Positions 48,417 to 57,687 of a DNA stretch of 64,000 nt are shown piece by piece; the first letter of the stretch is position 1, and the number at the start of each line of letters is the position of its first letter. Where the stretch lies: assembly GCF_011634775.1 (NCBI RefSeq), contig NZ_JAALXT010000006.1:437001-501000 (forward strand). The letters are read 5' to 3'. The position numbers and the translations under genes were made by a program. The DNA is from Thalassoroseus pseudoceratinae. Its GTDB lineage: Bacteria > Planctomycetota > Planctomycetia > Planctomycetales > Planctomycetaceae. The notes below the pieces were generated by a model, which had not been told where the DNA came from, did no database searches, and worked only from the letters and a program-made list of their open reading frames with translations.

Positions 48417-48646
48417 CGTGCCGCCAGAACTGCTCATAAGATCACACTCCGGGAACGTCTGATGCCGGATTCGCAGGAAAGACAGGCGTGAACTTGCTTC
48501 GAGACCGACGAAGTCGTGATTTCTTCAATTCCATCACCGAGGAGGCTTGGATTTTCTGGGAATGATTGCTATCCTCGCCGGAATAATACGTTTCTGAGAG
48601 ACCAGCGGCGTGAGCGTTGAGTTCCCGCCCTAGTTGAAGTGACGTC

Positions 48647-48719
<73 letters not shown>

Positions 48720-48724
48720 CTTCG

Positions 48725-48760
48725 AAAAGCCCTGCCTCACCAGAGGTTAGGGCTTTTTTT
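48725..48760 (+). terminator. Rho-independent terminator after tRNA-Phe
   Basis: AAAGCCCT pairs with AGGGCTTT, with an inner CCTC/GAGG stem, and a run of seven T follows. It starts 6 bases after the tRNA. Confidence 0.85.
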
Positions 48761-48900
48761 GTTGGTTGTGATTCTGGCATGAACGTCTTCACCGCCTTCG
48801 CAAACTCAAGACGCGACTGAATCCAACGATTTGACTGTTCAGCCGTCGCTGCGCTACAATGCGGGCTTGGAGTTTTCACCGAGCACAATGGAGGTCGGTC

Positions 48901-49854
48901 GTGGGCCAGAAGGTAATTATCGACACCGATTCAGGAATCGGCGATGCCGTGGCGTTGGCGGTGGCGTTACTGGATCCACAACTTGATGTGCTTGGTGTGA
49001 CGGCCACCGCAGGGTGCGTGAGTGGTCCATCGGCGTTTCGGAACGTGCAAGCGGTGGTGGAACATCTCGATCCACTCAAGTGGCCGCGTTTCGGTTTCTC
49101 GGACGGTCAGGCGGCGGTCAGCCAGATTGATGTCGGTCCGGCCGATGTCTCGATGACGCAGTTGCACGGGCCATCCGGCATGGGTGACTGGGAATTTCGC
49201 ATGGCCGACCTGCACCATCGTCATGAGTCGGCCAAACTCATGATCGACATTGTCCGGTCGGAACCGAATGAAGTTTCGCTGTTGTGTCTGGGTCCGTTGA
49301 CGAACTTGGAATTGGCCAACGAACGGTTTCCGGGGTTCCTCGATTTGATTCATGGAATCGTGTTCGCAGGTGGTACGGTCGCGACGGGTGGCGATGTCAC
49401 CGCGGCTGCCGAATTCAACGTTTTCGCCGATCCCGAAGCCGCTCGACAAGTGCTGACCTCCCCCGCGTCAAAAACGCTGGTTCCTTTGGACGTCAGCCGA
49501 AAGTTTCTGCTCACTCTCGATCAATTCGACCGCATCAAATCTAAGGCCAAGGAAGAAGTCGTCAGCCTGCTGGACCGTCTGTTGCCGTTCGCTTTTCGCG
49601 CTCACCATCAGCATTTGGGGATCGAAGGTGTGGCGTTGACAGAGTTGGTAGCTTTGGCGTCGTTGGCACGTCCACGCTTGTTCGAGCGAGAACCGATGGC
49701 CGTCGATGTGGAAACGAACGGCGAACTGACCCGAGGCATGACGGTCTTCGATCGACGAGGCATCCCGCGTTGGCAAAGCAATATCGACGTGGTCACCGAA
49801 GCCGACATTCAAGGTGTCGCTGATTACCTCGCCGAAGTTCTGTCCTCGAATTGA
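48901..49854 (+). CDS. Divergent nucleoside hydrolase-family protein
   Basis: GTG 48901 has GGAGG 7-8 bases upstream, giving 317 aa. The fold is that of inosine-uridine nucleoside N-ribohydrolases: VIIDTDSGIGDAVALA at the N-terminus, then LCLGPLTNLELA and FAGGTVATGGDVTAAAEFNVFADPEAA. The Ca-site DxDxxxDD is DTDSGIGD, so the first of the last two aspartates is Gly (residue 14). The HD pair that ends the active site in relatives appears to be T-E (about 247-248). Activity may be altered or lost. Its stop overlaps the next start (TGATG). Confidence 0.8.
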   Translation: MGQKVIIDTDSGIGDAVALAVALLDPQLDVLGVTATAGCVSGPSAFRNVQAVVEHLDPLKWPRFGFSDGQAAVSQIDVGPADVSMTQLHGPSGMGDWEFRMADLHHRHESAKLMIDIVRSEPNEVSLLCLGPLTNLELANERFPGFLDLIHGIVFAGGTVATGGDVTAAAEFNVFADPEAARQVLTSPASKTLVPLDVSRKFLLTLDQFDRIKSKAKEEVVSLLDRLLPFAFRAHHQHLGIEGVALTELVALASLARPRLFEREPMAVDVETNGELTRGMTVFDRRGIPRWQSNIDVVTEADIQGVADYLAEVLSSN

Positions 49855-50600
49855 TGCTGCTCATGCTGAGTTACCCACCGACCGTCTTCGCGTTCTCGAT
49901 TGGCGAACCAGCCCAACAGTTGATCGAATGGCTTGAATCGTACGTCAACGATTACGGCATGAGTGTTGTGCTCGGTATGCTTATCGTTCGATTGTTTCTG
50001 TTACCGATGACGATTTCCCAACGTCGCAACAGCTTGCTGATCAAACAACTCAAGCCCGAGTTGGACGCGATTCGGCTTGAATACGCCGGCGACCCGCAAC
50101 GAATGCGACAGGAGCAACAAGAACGGTTGCGGTCTGTGGGATTCAATCCCCTTGCGGGATGTGTGTCGTTCTTGGTGATCGGGCTGATCTTCTATTCCTT
50201 CCACACCGCGATTTCGCAGATCGCCGGTTTCGATGCCAAAGCACCGTTTTGGGGACAAACGTGGATTGAAAACCTCAAGAAACCGGACGAACTTTTCGAC
50301 TTCAATTTCCGGTTGCCGTTAGTTGGGAAGTCATTCCACTTGCTGCCGTTCATTCCACTGGCGTATTTGCTGATTCGCAATACGCTGATCCCCCGCGATC
50401 GGAAGCCGCTGATGCAAAGTGGCCTGCTCGGTGCGTTGGCGTTTGGCGTCTTTCTGTATCATCTTCCCTCGGCAGATTGGTTGCTGCTGTTGACGTTCCT
50501 CAGCGTTAGTGAAATCGAGAATTTCTTGATGCCAAGTCCACCGACACCAATGCCAACCAAAGCCGACGAAAACGACGCCCTGGAATCTCATCCGTCATAA
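49854..50600 (+). CDS. YidC/Oxa1-like membrane protein insertase
   Basis: ATG 49854 overlaps the preceding stop (TGATG), giving 248 aa. The first core helix has the family's positively charged groove residue in VVLGMLIVRLFLLPM, followed by SQRRNSLLIKQLKPELDAIRLEY (the cytoplasmic coiled hairpin) and a GFNPLAGCVSFLVIGLIFYSF block. Four to five transmembrane segments are likely. It lacks the large periplasmic domain of Gram-negative YidC and is not next to rpmH/rnpA, so it is probably a second, specialised insertase. Confidence 0.8.
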   Translation: MLLMLSYPPTVFAFSIGEPAQQLIEWLESYVNDYGMSVVLGMLIVRLFLLPMTISQRRNSLLIKQLKPELDAIRLEYAGDPQRMRQEQQERLRSVGFNPLAGCVSFLVIGLIFYSFHTAISQIAGFDAKAPFWGQTWIENLKKPDELFDFNFRLPLVGKSFHLLPFIPLAYLLIRNTLIPRDRKPLMQSGLLGALAFGVFLYHLPSADWLLLLTFLSVSEIENFLMPSPPTPMPTKADENDALESHPS

Positions 50601-50630
50601 ATCATTGCTTTCACGGAATCATGGAATCTC

Positions 50631-51833
50631 ATGCTGCGGTTTTTGCATGTTGCCGACTTGCATCTCGGTTTGCGGATCACACGGTTTGACGGCACAGCGA
50701 TCGACCGGATTCGGGAAGCCCGGTTTGCGGCTCTCGAACGAATCCGCGATGAAGTCGATCCATCCGAAGCGGGTGATCAATTTGTGATCATCGCTGGCGA
50801 TCTATTCGACGACGTCCGCGTGAGTCGGTCGATCTCGAATCGGACGTTCAAATTGCTTGAAAGTTTCTCCGTGCCGGTACTGTTGATTCCCGGCAACCAC
50901 GATCCGTACGAACCCGGTTCGTTGTGGGAAATGCCTCCATGGGACGGCACGAGCAACCAACGCGTGCAACTGCTGTGCGAGCGGCAACCGTTCACGGGAA
51001 TCGAGGGAGTGACAATCCTGCCCTGCCCTGTTTTTCGCAAGCGATCGGCAGACGATCCCACACGCTGGATCGCCGATCATCCCCGCACCGATGACGACGG
51101 TTTTCGGATCGGCATCGCACACGGCAGCGTGATGGACCGCCCAGATTTGCCGACCGATGACCACCCCATTTCACCGTCCGCTCCCACCGATCTCGACTTG
51201 GATTATTTGGCGCTCGGACACTGGCATGGGCAGAAACTCTACACCAGCGACGCATCCGCGGTTCGCATGGCGTACCCCGGTGTGCATGAGCCGATGCGGT
51301 TTCGTGACGACTCCCGCGTGGCCGGTTGGCAACCGTATTCTTCCGGCACCGATCGCGAGGAGTTTCTCGATACCGGAGACGGAACCGCGTTGCGTGTGAC
51401 GATCGAAAAACCGGGAGCCACTCCGACGGTGGAAAGCGTGAACGTCCAGCATTTCCGTTGGCGATCGCGGACCGAACACGTCACCAATGAAGCCGAGTTC
51501 GACGCCATCTTGCAGCGAGTGGCCGAGCAAGAAAATTACGAACGCATGTTGCTCAAACTCAAGCTGACCGGCACCCTGCCGGTGGGTGTGTTGCATCGTG
51601 TGGAAGAACTTCGCGACGTGCTCGGTCGGTATGCGGTTTCGGAATTGGACGATGAAGAATTGACCGTCGAACCGACTTCCGAGGAAGTTCGCGAAATCAT
51701 CGGCACCGGTGTGCTGGGTCAAGTTCATCAGCGATTGCAAGAACTCTCGCAAACGGCCAGCCCCGATACCGATCCCGCCGTCATCGAACACGCCACGCGA
51801 GTGCTCTACAAACTCGCGGCGAAAGTGAAATAA
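50631..51833 (+). CDS. DNA repair exonuclease, SbcD/Mre11/YhaO-like
   Basis: This 400-aa calcineurin-fold phosphoesterase has DLHLGLRITRFDG near the N-terminus, then IIAGDLFDD, LIPGNHDPYEPGSLW and LALGHWHGQK, which together supply the two-metal site. With the SMC-like ATPase 48 bases downstream it should form an SbcCD-like nuclease that processes DNA ends. The Bacillus YhaO-type C-terminal segment is suggested by length and by PVGVLHRVEELRDVLGRY. Genes for both subunits are adjacent. Confidence 0.9.
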   Translation: MLRFLHVADLHLGLRITRFDGTAIDRIREARFAALERIRDEVDPSEAGDQFVIIAGDLFDDVRVSRSISNRTFKLLESFSVPVLLIPGNHDPYEPGSLWEMPPWDGTSNQRVQLLCERQPFTGIEGVTILPCPVFRKRSADDPTRWIADHPRTDDDGFRIGIAHGSVMDRPDLPTDDHPISPSAPTDLDLDYLALGHWHGQKLYTSDASAVRMAYPGVHEPMRFRDDSRVAGWQPYSSGTDREEFLDTGDGTALRVTIEKPGATPTVESVNVQHFRWRSRTEHVTNEAEFDAILQRVAEQENYERMLLKLKLTGTLPVGVLHRVEELRDVLGRYAVSELDDEELTVEPTSEEVREIIGTGVLGQVHQRLQELSQTASPDTDPAVIEHATRVLYKLAAKVK

Positions 51834-51881
51834 CAGCGAGATTTCACTCAGCCCAATCCCCTTTGAATCCCGACTATTGAA

Positions 51882-54620
51882 ATGATCCTGCACGGTCTAC
51901 ATCTGCGGAATTGGCGAAACATCGAGTCGCTCGACCTCGAAGACTTGAACCACGATCTCGTTGTGTTGCACGGTCCGAATCGGACGGGCAAATCGGGGAT
52001 TGTGCTCGCGTTGCGATACGGGTTGTTCGACTTCGATCATTCTTCGTCCGCGACGTCCATCAAGAATTGTATGCCCAGGCGTTCGCAAGCCTCGCCGGAA
52101 GTGGATATCGAATTTGAAGTCGATCAAAAGCGATACCGCTTGCACAAGGTGTTCTCGACACGCAAAGACGGCGAAGCGTGGTTGAAGGAAATCACCACGA
52201 CCGGCGAAACCGTGCTGGAACGTGACAAGGAAGCCGGTCGGCAAGCCCGCATTCTGTTGGGAGCTGAGAAATCCACAGAGGGGCTGAATGAATTGCTTTG
52301 GCTCACGCAGGGCGAAGTTCGGCTGCCCGATGCAAACAAGCTGAGCAGTTCTCTACGACAACGTTTGGAAGCCGTTCTCGGAACCTTGCTGACCTCGCAT
52401 GACTGGGGCTTTCACGATGTGCTCCGCAAGGCGGCGGACGAGTATTTTACGCGGAAGGGGAACTTCAAATCGAATTCCCCGGTCGCCATCTTGGCGGGCG
52501 AACTGGAGTCCGTTCGAGAACGCGTCGGCAAGTTGCGACTGGAACAAATCCAAAGCGAAAGCTTGGTCAGCGAGCACGAAGGACTCGAAGCCGAGATCGC
52601 CAACGCTCGCGAAGGGCTTGCCGAAGCGGAGCAGGATGTCATCGCATTGGAGAAACAAACACGCGATTTGGCCGCCCGACAATCGCAACACGAACAAGCC
52701 AAGTCCGCCCGAGACGCCGCCGAGAAGGAACTTGCCCAGCGAAAGAAAACGTGGAACGAATTCCAAGAAACTCGGGAAACGATTTTACGTCTCGAACGCG
52801 AAACGCTCAAGAATCGAGCTGCCTTGGAAAACGCCCAGGAAGTGCAGCAGCGAACGACGACGGAGTTCGAAACGCTCACCCGCACACTCGCTGAGCGTCG
52901 GACGGACCGTGAGAAACTCGCCAAAGCCCGCACCGCTTGCGATGAACGTGAAAAGCTCCTGACCATCCACGAGCAACAAGCAAACCTGACAGCGAAGATC
53001 AAAGACTTCGAATCCCTGGAAGAAAAACTCGTCGGCATCAAACAGGAGTTGCACACACTCTCAGCTCCCGACAAAAGAATGTTGGAATCGCTGCGGAACA
53101 CTGCCCGTCGAATTGGGACGCTGCAAGCCGAAGTCGCGGCGGCGGCGTTACAACTCGAAATCCAAACGGAATCAAATGCCGAGGTGGAACTGCTCAGCGA
53201 TGACGAGCCACAAACCTCGCTGCGAACGTCGGCCGAAGAACCGCAACGACACGCCTTCCGACAACGCATTACGTTACGTGTGCCCGGTTGGGGCGAGATT
53301 CGAGTGGTTCGTGGTCAACAGGACGAATCATTGGCCGAGTCCGCCCGCCAACTCGATGAACTAAAAACCGAATACGCCGATACGCTGCGGAGTTTCGGAT
53401 TGGATGCGAGCAACGATTCCGCACTCGATGAACTCGTCACACGGCAAACTCGGCGAGACGGATTGCGGAAGGAGCAAACAGAACTCGAAAAGCAATTACG
53501 CGGGATTGCACCGGACGGCCGCGAAACGCTGACGGCGAAACTCGAACAATTGGAACTCGGCCGCCAGGCGATTCTCGAACGCTTACCGGAACTGCAGGAC
53601 TGGACACCCAACCGCGAAGAACTGGCTATCGAGAAGAAGTCCGTCGATGAAGCCGAACGCAAACTGCGTGATGAATTGCACCAACTCGAGACTGCTCATG
53701 CTCAGATCATTTCCGCCAAAGACGAAGCCGAAAACGCCACCGCCGATATGCGTCTTCAACTCGCTCAACTGACGACCGAACAGGACCTCACCGAACGGCG
53801 ATTGCGGGAACTCGGCAGTGAGGCGACATTGAAACAAGCAACGGCGGATGCCGAGACGGCTTGCGAGGCGGCCCGGCAACAAGTGCATGCTACGGCGTTG
53901 ACTGAGGAAGAATTGGGGATCGAAGCTCGATTGGTTGGTGCTCGGCAAGCTCGCGAGACACGACGCGAACGCATCCAATCCAAGACCGATCAGGCGACGC
54001 TCATCCGTGGGCAATTGCAATCGAAAGAAGGCTTGCACGAAAAACTCGCCGCCGCCGAAGCCGAGTTGCACCGACTGGAAGCCCTGCACCGTGAAAAAAC
54101 CATCGACGCAAATGCCCATCAGTTGTTGTTGGATTTGTTCGAGTCTTGTCGCGATCAGCAAGTCGGAGCCACCACCGGTCGAATTGCTACTCAGGTCATG
54201 CAGTGGTCGCATCGGCTGGGGCTGAGTGAATACGAAGCCGTCGAATTCGAAAAGGGATATCTCCCGCAAGGTATGCGTCTGCCCGCGATCGACACACCCG
54301 TGCAAATGGATGACGAGTCGTACGGCACACTTGAGCAATTGGCGCTCTTGGTGCGATTGGCCATCGGACGGTTGGTCGCGGGCGGAAAACGTCACGTCAC
54401 TTTGCTCGATGATCCGCTCACCCATGCGGACACCGTGAAACACCGTCGCATGGTGGAAATCTTGCAAGAGGCCGCCGCCGGTCGGGGCACGACGGACGAT
54501 GGTTCGCCGATTTCACCGTTGCAAGTTCTCATCTTCACCTGCCACCCCGAGCGGTTCGACTATCTCGCAAACGCCAAGCAGATTGATCTGAAACAGAAAA
54601 TCCAAAGCAACGACGGTTAA
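51882..54620 (+). CDS. SMC-like ATPase of the SbcC/YhaN type
   Basis: This 912-aa ATPase starts MILHGLHLRNWRNIESLDLEDL and has Walker A GPNRTGKS (31-38). A long coiled coil (about 190-770) joins the halves, and the C-terminal part has GTLEQLALLVRLAIGRLV (ABC signature region) and TLLDDPLTHADTVKHRRM (Walker B/D-loop, about 839-856). No CxxC zinc hook is visible in the coil, unlike SbcC/Rad50 and like YhaN. It works with the nuclease encoded just upstream. Confidence 0.88.
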   Translation: MILHGLHLRNWRNIESLDLEDLNHDLVVLHGPNRTGKSGIVLALRYGLFDFDHSSSATSIKNCMPRRSQASPEVDIEFEVDQKRYRLHKVFSTRKDGEAWLKEITTTGETVLERDKEAGRQARILLGAEKSTEGLNELLWLTQGEVRLPDANKLSSSLRQRLEAVLGTLLTSHDWGFHDVLRKAADEYFTRKGNFKSNSPVAILAGELESVRERVGKLRLEQIQSESLVSEHEGLEAEIANAREGLAEAEQDVIALEKQTRDLAARQSQHEQAKSARDAAEKELAQRKKTWNEFQETRETILRLERETLKNRAALENAQEVQQRTTTEFETLTRTLAERRTDREKLAKARTACDEREKLLTIHEQQANLTAKIKDFESLEEKLVGIKQELHTLSAPDKRMLESLRNTARRIGTLQAEVAAAALQLEIQTESNAEVELLSDDEPQTSLRTSAEEPQRHAFRQRITLRVPGWGEIRVVRGQQDESLAESARQLDELKTEYADTLRSFGLDASNDSALDELVTRQTRRDGLRKEQTELEKQLRGIAPDGRETLTAKLEQLELGRQAILERLPELQDWTPNREELAIEKKSVDEAERKLRDELHQLETAHAQIISAKDEAENATADMRLQLAQLTTEQDLTERRLRELGSEATLKQATADAETACEAARQQVHATALTEEELGIEARLVGARQARETRRERIQSKTDQATLIRGQLQSKEGLHEKLAAAEAELHRLEALHREKTIDANAHQLLLDLFESCRDQQVGATTGRIATQVMQWSHRLGLSEYEAVEFEKGYLPQGMRLPAIDTPVQMDDESYGTLEQLALLVRLAIGRLVAGGKRHVTLLDDPLTHADTVKHRRMVEILQEAAAGRGTTDDGSPISPLQVLIFTCHPERFDYLANAKQIDLKQKIQSNDG

Positions 54621-54737
54621 CCGTTTCACCAGGGATGCGACTGGAAAACGCACCGAGCATGACATTTCCGCAGACTGACCAGTATGATGACATTCGGAGT
54701 GTCACATGCCGATTTGAGTTTTTTGGGAACTTGTTCC

Positions 54738-55634
54738 ATGGCTTCACGATGGCTAGCCGGATTCCTACTTGTGGCGTGTTTGGGGTGTGAAACGGAAACT
54801 GCTCCGGAGACCGCGGTTCCGGCTCACAATGCGGACGCGTCGGCATTCGATACTCCACCCGACCCGCGTTACCCGGTCGTGCCGGCGGAGTCCGCACAAC
54901 TGAAGCCGTTAGCGGACAACTCGCTGACAACTGAAGAATACATTCGGCTCGGTTTGCCGGCTCCGGATCGGGAATGGATTGGATCTGAGTTCACCGGCAT
55001 CGCTGCGATCATTGGCCAACTCGCTCAGCGAGATGCCACGCAGCTTCCACGATATCAAAGCCCGAAATCTGGCGACGTGTTTGCTCGGCTAGTCTCCACC
55101 GAGAACCTGGAATTCTACCGCAATTCCCAAGTGCCGATGCAACAACGCATGCCAGCGTCACTGGCACATACTCAGGGCTTGAACACGGTTTTTTGGAATT
55201 ATCTTTCACTCTCCGCTCAGCAATCGGGCTTGAGTGGCGAGATTGTGGAATTGGCTGGCGCTCAAATGCAGCTGTCTTTAGTCATCCGGGAATTGGCGAC
55301 CGAATTGCTGCCGCAACTCGATCCGAACGATCCCACGTACCCTGTCCGCATGGAAGGTTACAACCGGATGAAAAAAGGCTTCGCGATGACGTTCACCGGT
55401 TGCCTGCAAATGCTCTCGGAAACGGATCGCTACGAGATGAAAGACCTCAAGCGTCTTCTGACCCACGTGCAAGCCACACTCCCGCAGATGATGCCCCACC
55501 TCAGTGAAGGAAGTCAGCTCGAAAACCTCGTCAGCATCGAAAAGCTGATCGAAAACCCCGAACTGGAAGAACTTCGCCCAGAGTTGAAAAAACTCTACAC
55601 GCAACTGAAATCACAACGCGACGGCTCGGGTTAG
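54738..55634 (+). CDS. Predicted lipoprotein of unknown function
   Basis: I start this at ATG 54738, with GGGAAC upstream, giving 298 aa. The N-terminus MASRWLAGFLLVACLGC has a lipobox (LVAC, Cys 14, or the nearby Cys 17), so it is probably a membrane-anchored lipoprotein. An acidic/proline-rich linker (to about 60) precedes an all-helical domain (about 80-298; PQLDPNDPTYPVRMEGYNRMKKGFAMTFTG). I do not recognise the family. It follows the SbcCD-like pair by about 120 bases and may be a separate unit. Confidence 0.7.
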   Translation: MASRWLAGFLLVACLGCETETAPETAVPAHNADASAFDTPPDPRYPVVPAESAQLKPLADNSLTTEEYIRLGLPAPDREWIGSEFTGIAAIIGQLAQRDATQLPRYQSPKSGDVFARLVSTENLEFYRNSQVPMQQRMPASLAHTQGLNTVFWNYLSLSAQQSGLSGEIVELAGAQMQLSLVIRELATELLPQLDPNDPTYPVRMEGYNRMKKGFAMTFTGCLQMLSETDRYEMKDLKRLLTHVQATLPQMMPHLSEGSQLENLVSIEKLIENPELEELRPELKKLYTQLKSQRDGSG

Positions 55635-55677
55635 ACTTGCATCGTGCCTGGTCTTTTCCGTTACCTGCTCGCAAAGT

Positions 55678-56691
55678 TCAAGCGGATTCAGTTTCAGCTT
55701 CCGGCAGTGAATTTAGGGTCTCGATGATTTTTTGTTTCAACGGGTCGAGCCCGTCTCCGGTCACCGCAGAGATCTGACGCACCGGATGACCAAGTTTCTC
55801 CGCGAGTAATTCGGCGGCTGCCTCGGCATCAGGGAGTTCACTTTTGGTGATGGCAATTAGCTCCGGACGCTTGGCTAACTCCGCATCGTACAACCGCAGT
55901 TCTTCGCGGATCTTGAAATAGTTTTCCACCGGATCGCTGCCGTCCATCGGGGCAGGTTCCACCAGGTGAACCAAGACCCGCGTGCGTTCGACATGGCGGA
56001 GGAACTCGTGCCCCAACCCAACCCCCGCATGGGCTCCCTCAATCAAACCGGGAATGTCCGCAAGCACGAAGTGATCATCAAACCCCACCGACACCAACCC
56101 CAAGTTCGGGTACTTCGTGGTAAACGGATAATTCGCGATCTCCGGAGTCGCCCGTGATAGCCGGCTCAACAGCGTGCTTTTGCCCGCGTTCGGCATGCCG
56201 ATCAAACCGACGTCGGCAATGAGTTTCAGTTCGAGCAGCACACTGCGTTTGTCGCCGGTTTCGCCGGGTTCGAACTCACGTGGCGTTTGATGCGTCGCCG
56301 TCGCAAAGTGTTTGTTGCCGCGTCCGCCTTTGCCACCGCGACAGAGAATCACCGAATCGCCGTCGGTCGCCAAATCTTTCAGGACGTGACCGCGTTCGAT
56401 GTCTTTGACCAATGTGCCCGGCGGAACGAGAATCAGGGCATCATCGCCGTTCTTGCCGGTCCGCAAGTTGCCTTCGCCATGCCCACCGCGCCCGGCTTTC
56501 CAATGTTTATGACCAACGATGTTCGCCAAGCTGGAAATGTTCGACTCGGCTCGGATGATGATGTCGCCACCCTTGCCACCGTCACCGCCATCGGGACCGC
56601 CGCGTGGGACGTGCGTCTCCCGACGGAAACTCATGCAGCCGTTGCCCCCGTCACCGGCTTCGCAATAGATTTCCACTCGATCGACAAACAT
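55678..56691 (-). CDS. obgE: GTPase Obg
   Basis: This 337-aa ribosome-assembly GTPase has a glycine-rich Obg fold (about 1-158; FVDRVEIYCEAGDGGNGCMSF, PRGGPDGGDGGKGGD) and a G domain with GMPNAGKSTLL (165-175), FTTKYPNLG and DIPGLIEGAHAGVGLG. It ends soon after the G domain, without the extra C-terminal OCT domain of some homologues. It has AGGAAA upstream of the ATG. It converges on the lipoprotein gene. Confidence 0.97.
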   Translation of the reverse strand: MFVDRVEIYCEAGDGGNGCMSFRRETHVPRGGPDGGDGGKGGDIIIRAESNISSLANIVGHKHWKAGRGGHGEGNLRTGKNGDDALILVPPGTLVKDIERGHVLKDLATDGDSVILCRGGKGGRGNKHFATATHQTPREFEPGETGDKRSVLLELKLIADVGLIGMPNAGKSTLLSRLSRATPEIANYPFTTKYPNLGLVSVGFDDHFVLADIPGLIEGAHAGVGLGHEFLRHVERTRVLVHLVEPAPMDGSDPVENYFKIREELRLYDAELAKRPELIAITKSELPDAEAAAELLAEKLGHPVRQISAVTGDGLDPLKQKIIETLNSLPEAETESA

Positions 56692-56824
56692 CGGACTTTT
56701 CCTGACTTCAAAACTTGCTCGTGCGTGTCGACCATTCTAGCCGACTCCGCGCAACAAAGAAGCGGCGAAACCGGGATTCCGCCGCTTCTGAAAAATGCGT
56801 ACTCATGTTTGCTTGAGGAAAACC

Positions 56825-57010
56825 TCACGCAGTTTGCGGTTCGCACTCCTGATCTTGAATCGCGTTGTAGACTTCTTCCCGATGAATCGGGACGGATTTG
56901 TCGGCGGCAATCCCCAGACGAACACGGTCGCCTCGAATTTCCACCACCATGACTTCGATGGAATCACCGATCATGATTTTTTGATTGAGCTTTCGCGTCA
57001 GCACCAGCAT
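56825..57010 (-). CDS. csrA: Carbon storage regulator CsrA
   Basis: ATG 57010 has AAGGAG about 7 bases upstream, giving 61 aa; longer frames upstream are not CsrA-like. The sequence [34 protein letters not shown] is the CsrA core, including the RNA-contacting Arg in the LTRK strand; the other contact Arg falls near REEVY (R45). It binds GGA motifs in mRNA leaders and controls translation. It lies 134 bases upstream of obgE on the same strand. Confidence 0.96.
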   Translation of the reverse strand: MLVLTRKLNQKIMIGDSIEVMVVEIRGDRVRLGIAADKSVPIHREEVYNAIQDQECEPQTA

Positions 57011-57273
57011 TCTCGAACTCCTTCCGATCGCCCGCTGTTGGTCGATGCGACACCCGGTGGGCGAAGCCGTCGTTGCCGCTCGTACCCCAGTCCTTTCGGA
57101 CACTCACTCAGCGGCAAAGGTACTGTTTGAGATCGCTCGCGTCAAGATCCACAAGATGTGGTATCGCGACGAATACGGAACAAACAGTCACCTAGTCGAT
57201 TGGGGCTTGTCTCCACCAACGATCTCCTACAATGCTCATACAGCGAGTCCCAACTGCAATTGAGGAGAGACCG

Positions 57274-57669
57274 ATGGTGGAACCGTTTCGATTGAGCGAA
57301 GACGAATGGCGGGAGCGATTGTCGCCGGAGGAATTCTACGTGCTCCGACAACACGGCACCGAGCGGGCGGGCACGGGGTGTTTTGTCGGCACGAAAGAAC
57401 CGGGCACGTACGTGTGTGCCGGCTGCGGACATCCATTGTTTCGCTCCGGCGGGAAATTCGAATCCGGCACGGGTTGGCCCTCGTTCACCGAGCCGATTTC
57501 TGAAGAGGCTGTCAGCGAACACACCGACACATCCCATGGCATGACACGCACGGAAGTTCGCTGCGCCCGTTGCGAGGGGCATTTGGGTCACGTCTTCCCC
57601 GACGGCCCACCACCCACCGGAATGCGGTATTGCATCAACTCCGTCGCCATGAAACACATGCCAGAGTGA
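57274..57669 (+). CDS. msrB: Peptide-methionine (R)-S-oxide reductase
   Basis: ATG 57274 has GAGGAGA about 8 bases upstream, giving 131 aa. Zinc cysteines are C48/C51 (CAGC) and C97/C100 (CARC). The catalytic cysteine is C120 in RYCINS. GTGWPSF and GHLGHVFPDGP are family signatures. C36 could serve as the resolving cysteine. There is no signal peptide, so it is a cytoplasmic MsrB that repairs methionine-R-sulfoxide. Confidence 0.96.
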   Translation: MVEPFRLSEDEWRERLSPEEFYVLRQHGTERAGTGCFVGTKEPGTYVCAGCGHPLFRSGGKFESGTGWPSFTEPISEEAVSEHTDTSHGMTRTEVRCARCEGHLGHVFPDGPPPTGMRYCINSVAMKHMPE

Positions 57670-57687
57670 CGCGGTCCATGAAGCGAA

